This document shows, piece after piece, positions 11,997 through 12,885 of a DNA stretch of 12,885 nucleotides; positions within the stretch are counted from its first letter, which is position 1; every line of letters starts with the position of its first letter. This DNA comes from an uncultured Atopobium sp. (lineage in GTDB: Bacteria > Actinomycetota > Coriobacteriia > Coriobacteriales > Atopobiaceae): NCBI GenBank assembly GCA_900555335.1, contig USKU01000029.1:1-12885 (forward strand). Reading direction: 5' to 3'. The position numbers and the translations under genes were made by a program. The notes under the pieces are model-generated. The model was not told the origin of the DNA, did not search any database, and was given only the letters and a program-made list of their open reading frames with translations.

Positions 11997-12885
11997 ATGC
12001 AAACTTTACACGAAACTGAGCTCACCTACACCCAAGATCACAAATTAGATCTCAATGGTATGGCACGAACACTACTTGAAGACTTAGTAAATACCGTAAT
12101 GGTTGAGCAAGTAGAAGAGCTTGGTTGTGTTCGCAATGGATACCGTGAGCGAAAGCTGGTAACTTCAGTTGGAACTCTTACTTTAAAAATTCCTAAGCTC
12201 CGTGAAGGAACCTATTTTCCTGACGATATCGTAAGTAAGTGGAGCAGATGTGATACAGCCCTTGCAAGCTGTATCTGTGATATGTGGACCTTGGGTATTT
12301 CAAACCGTAAGGTAGAAAAAGCACTGAGTGAGCTTGGTGTTGAAAAGATCAGCAGAAGTAGAGTCTCGAGACTTGTTAAGTCTTTAGATGAAGAGGTAGA
12401 TGACTTAAGACACGGCTCTTTGTCTTTTGACAGATGGCCTTACCTTTGGCTTGATGCGACCTATATTCCTATAAGAGAAGCAGGACACACAACCAAGCGC
12501 GCTGTCGTTATTGCTATAGCTGTAAACACAGAAGCTAAAAGACAAATCATAGGGCTTGAGTGTATAGATACCGAGTCATATCTTTCCTGGAAAGACTTTC
12601 TTATCTCTTTGAGAGAGCGAGGACTGAGTGGCGTCAAACTTGTTATCTCTGATGCCCATGCAGGTCTTGTAAGAGCAATTGGCGAGGTACTCACAGGCGC
12701 TGCCTGGCAAAACTGTCTTTGTCACTTAGAGAGAAATGTCTTTGATAGATGTAGAACAAAAGTTCAGGGTAGGGCAGTTATTGCTGCTATGAAACATACC
12801 TTTGAAGCTAGTGATACTGATTTGGTACGTACAGGCTTTGAGCACCTCTATGAAGTGTATGAAAAGATAGATCCAAAAGGAGCAC
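11997..12885 (+). CDS. IS256/Mutator-family transposase (3' partial)
   Basis: DDE transposase moving the surrounding insertion sequence; the frame is open to the window end with 296 residues visible of an expected ~400. The ATG at 11997 follows AGAAAGGAAATAACCGCA. The N-terminal part (1-130) is the DNA-binding region, including DMWTLGISNRKVEKALSELG and a helix-turn-helix-like SRSRVSRLVKSLDEEV. The catalytic core starts with LWLDATYI (first Asp, D153) and continues to LVISDAHAGL (second Asp, D219). The family C-x-x-H-type signature is seen in NCLCHLERNV (239-248), where other members have R-C-x-x-H. The catalytic Glu should lie beyond the window. No frameshift or stop is present, so the gene looks intact so far. 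Codons such as AGA and ATA are more frequent than in the neighbouring liv genes, in line with acquisition by transfer. Confidence 0.93.
   Translation, partial: MQTLHETELTYTQDHKLDLNGMARTLLEDLVNTVMVEQVEELGCVRNGYRERKLVTSVGTLTLKIPKLREGTYFPDDIVSKWSRCDTALASCICDMWTLGISNRKVEKALSELGVEKISRSRVSRLVKSLDEEVDDLRHGSLSFDRWPYLWLDATYIPIREAGHTTKRAVVIAIAVNTEAKRQIIGLECIDTESYLSWKDFLISLRERGLSGVKLVISDAHAGLVRAIGEVLTGAAWQNCLCHLERNVFDRCRTKVQGRAVIAAMKHTFEASDTDLVRTGFEHLYEVYEKIDPKGA

Larger units (their letters stand above)
11888..12885 (+). mobile_element. IS256/Mutator-family insertion sequence, left part
   Basis: The element is identified by its transposase gene and by an abrupt change after livF into sequence starting GGTCGTGTCCCGAAAAGTGG (11888-11907) and continuing TGTAAG, which resembles the terminal repeats of IS256-family elements as I recall them. 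The exact left end could differ by a few bases, and the right end and target duplication are outside the window. The left leader carries a strong inverted repeat and the transposase start. The element has the same orientation as liv. Family members are typically about 1.3-1.5 kb, so roughly a third is missing. Confidence 0.85.

Noticed and set aside
12461..12694. Minus-strand open frame inside the transposase gene
   Set aside because: It is opposite the catalytic DDE core and shows no protein features of its own.

Overview
The window looks like chromosome of a low-to-intermediate G+C actinobacterium, most likely class Coriobacteriia and Atopobiaceae-like (Atopobium/Lancefieldella/Olsenella group). 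This assignment is inference. It rests on the protein style, on a Rho factor with a very long basic and acidic N-terminal extension of the actinobacterial kind, and on codon use that is moderate rather than extremely GC-rich. No rRNA, tRNA or CRISPR array is visible. All genes I can support lie on the + strand.

Layout. (1) Bases 1-1733: arginyl-tRNA synthetase (argS), missing its 5' end, followed by a long palindromic hairpin. (2) Bases 1797-2062: an AT-rich intergenic region with a promoter and an inverted repeat, then a 226-residue regulator made of two tandem MarR-type winged-helix units (2063-2743). (3) A large hairpin and an extended -10 promoter precede rho (2986-5073). Its 695-residue product carries three AT-hook-like RRRGRP motifs ahead of the standard Rho core. 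A strong intrinsic terminator follows. (4) A 235-base gap with a possible promoter and a structured leader precedes an unrecognised 460-residue membrane-anchored protein (5372-6754). (5) A hairpin-containing leader is followed by a complete, tightly packed livJHMGF operon (6945-11842). It encodes a branched-chain amino acid type ABC importer: Tat-type lipoprotein binding protein, two permeases and two ATPases. (6) From about 11888 to the window end is the left part of an IS256/Mutator-family insertion sequence, whose transposase gene (11997 onward) runs off the window.

How the genes fit together. argS, rho and liv are housekeeping or nutrient-uptake functions in separate transcription units. 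The liv genes are coupled by very short gaps, ribosome sites lying in or beside the preceding gene's end, and a TAATG overlap. No clear terminator lies between livF and the IS, so liv transcripts may enter the element. The IS carries a perfect 14-bp inverted repeat that would mask the transposase ribosome site on such read-through RNA.

I found no convincing evidence of a wholly new multi-gene system. The items most worth following up are the AT-hook Rho extension, the double-MarR regulator, the unrecognised membrane protein with its structured leader, and the self-masking IS leader.
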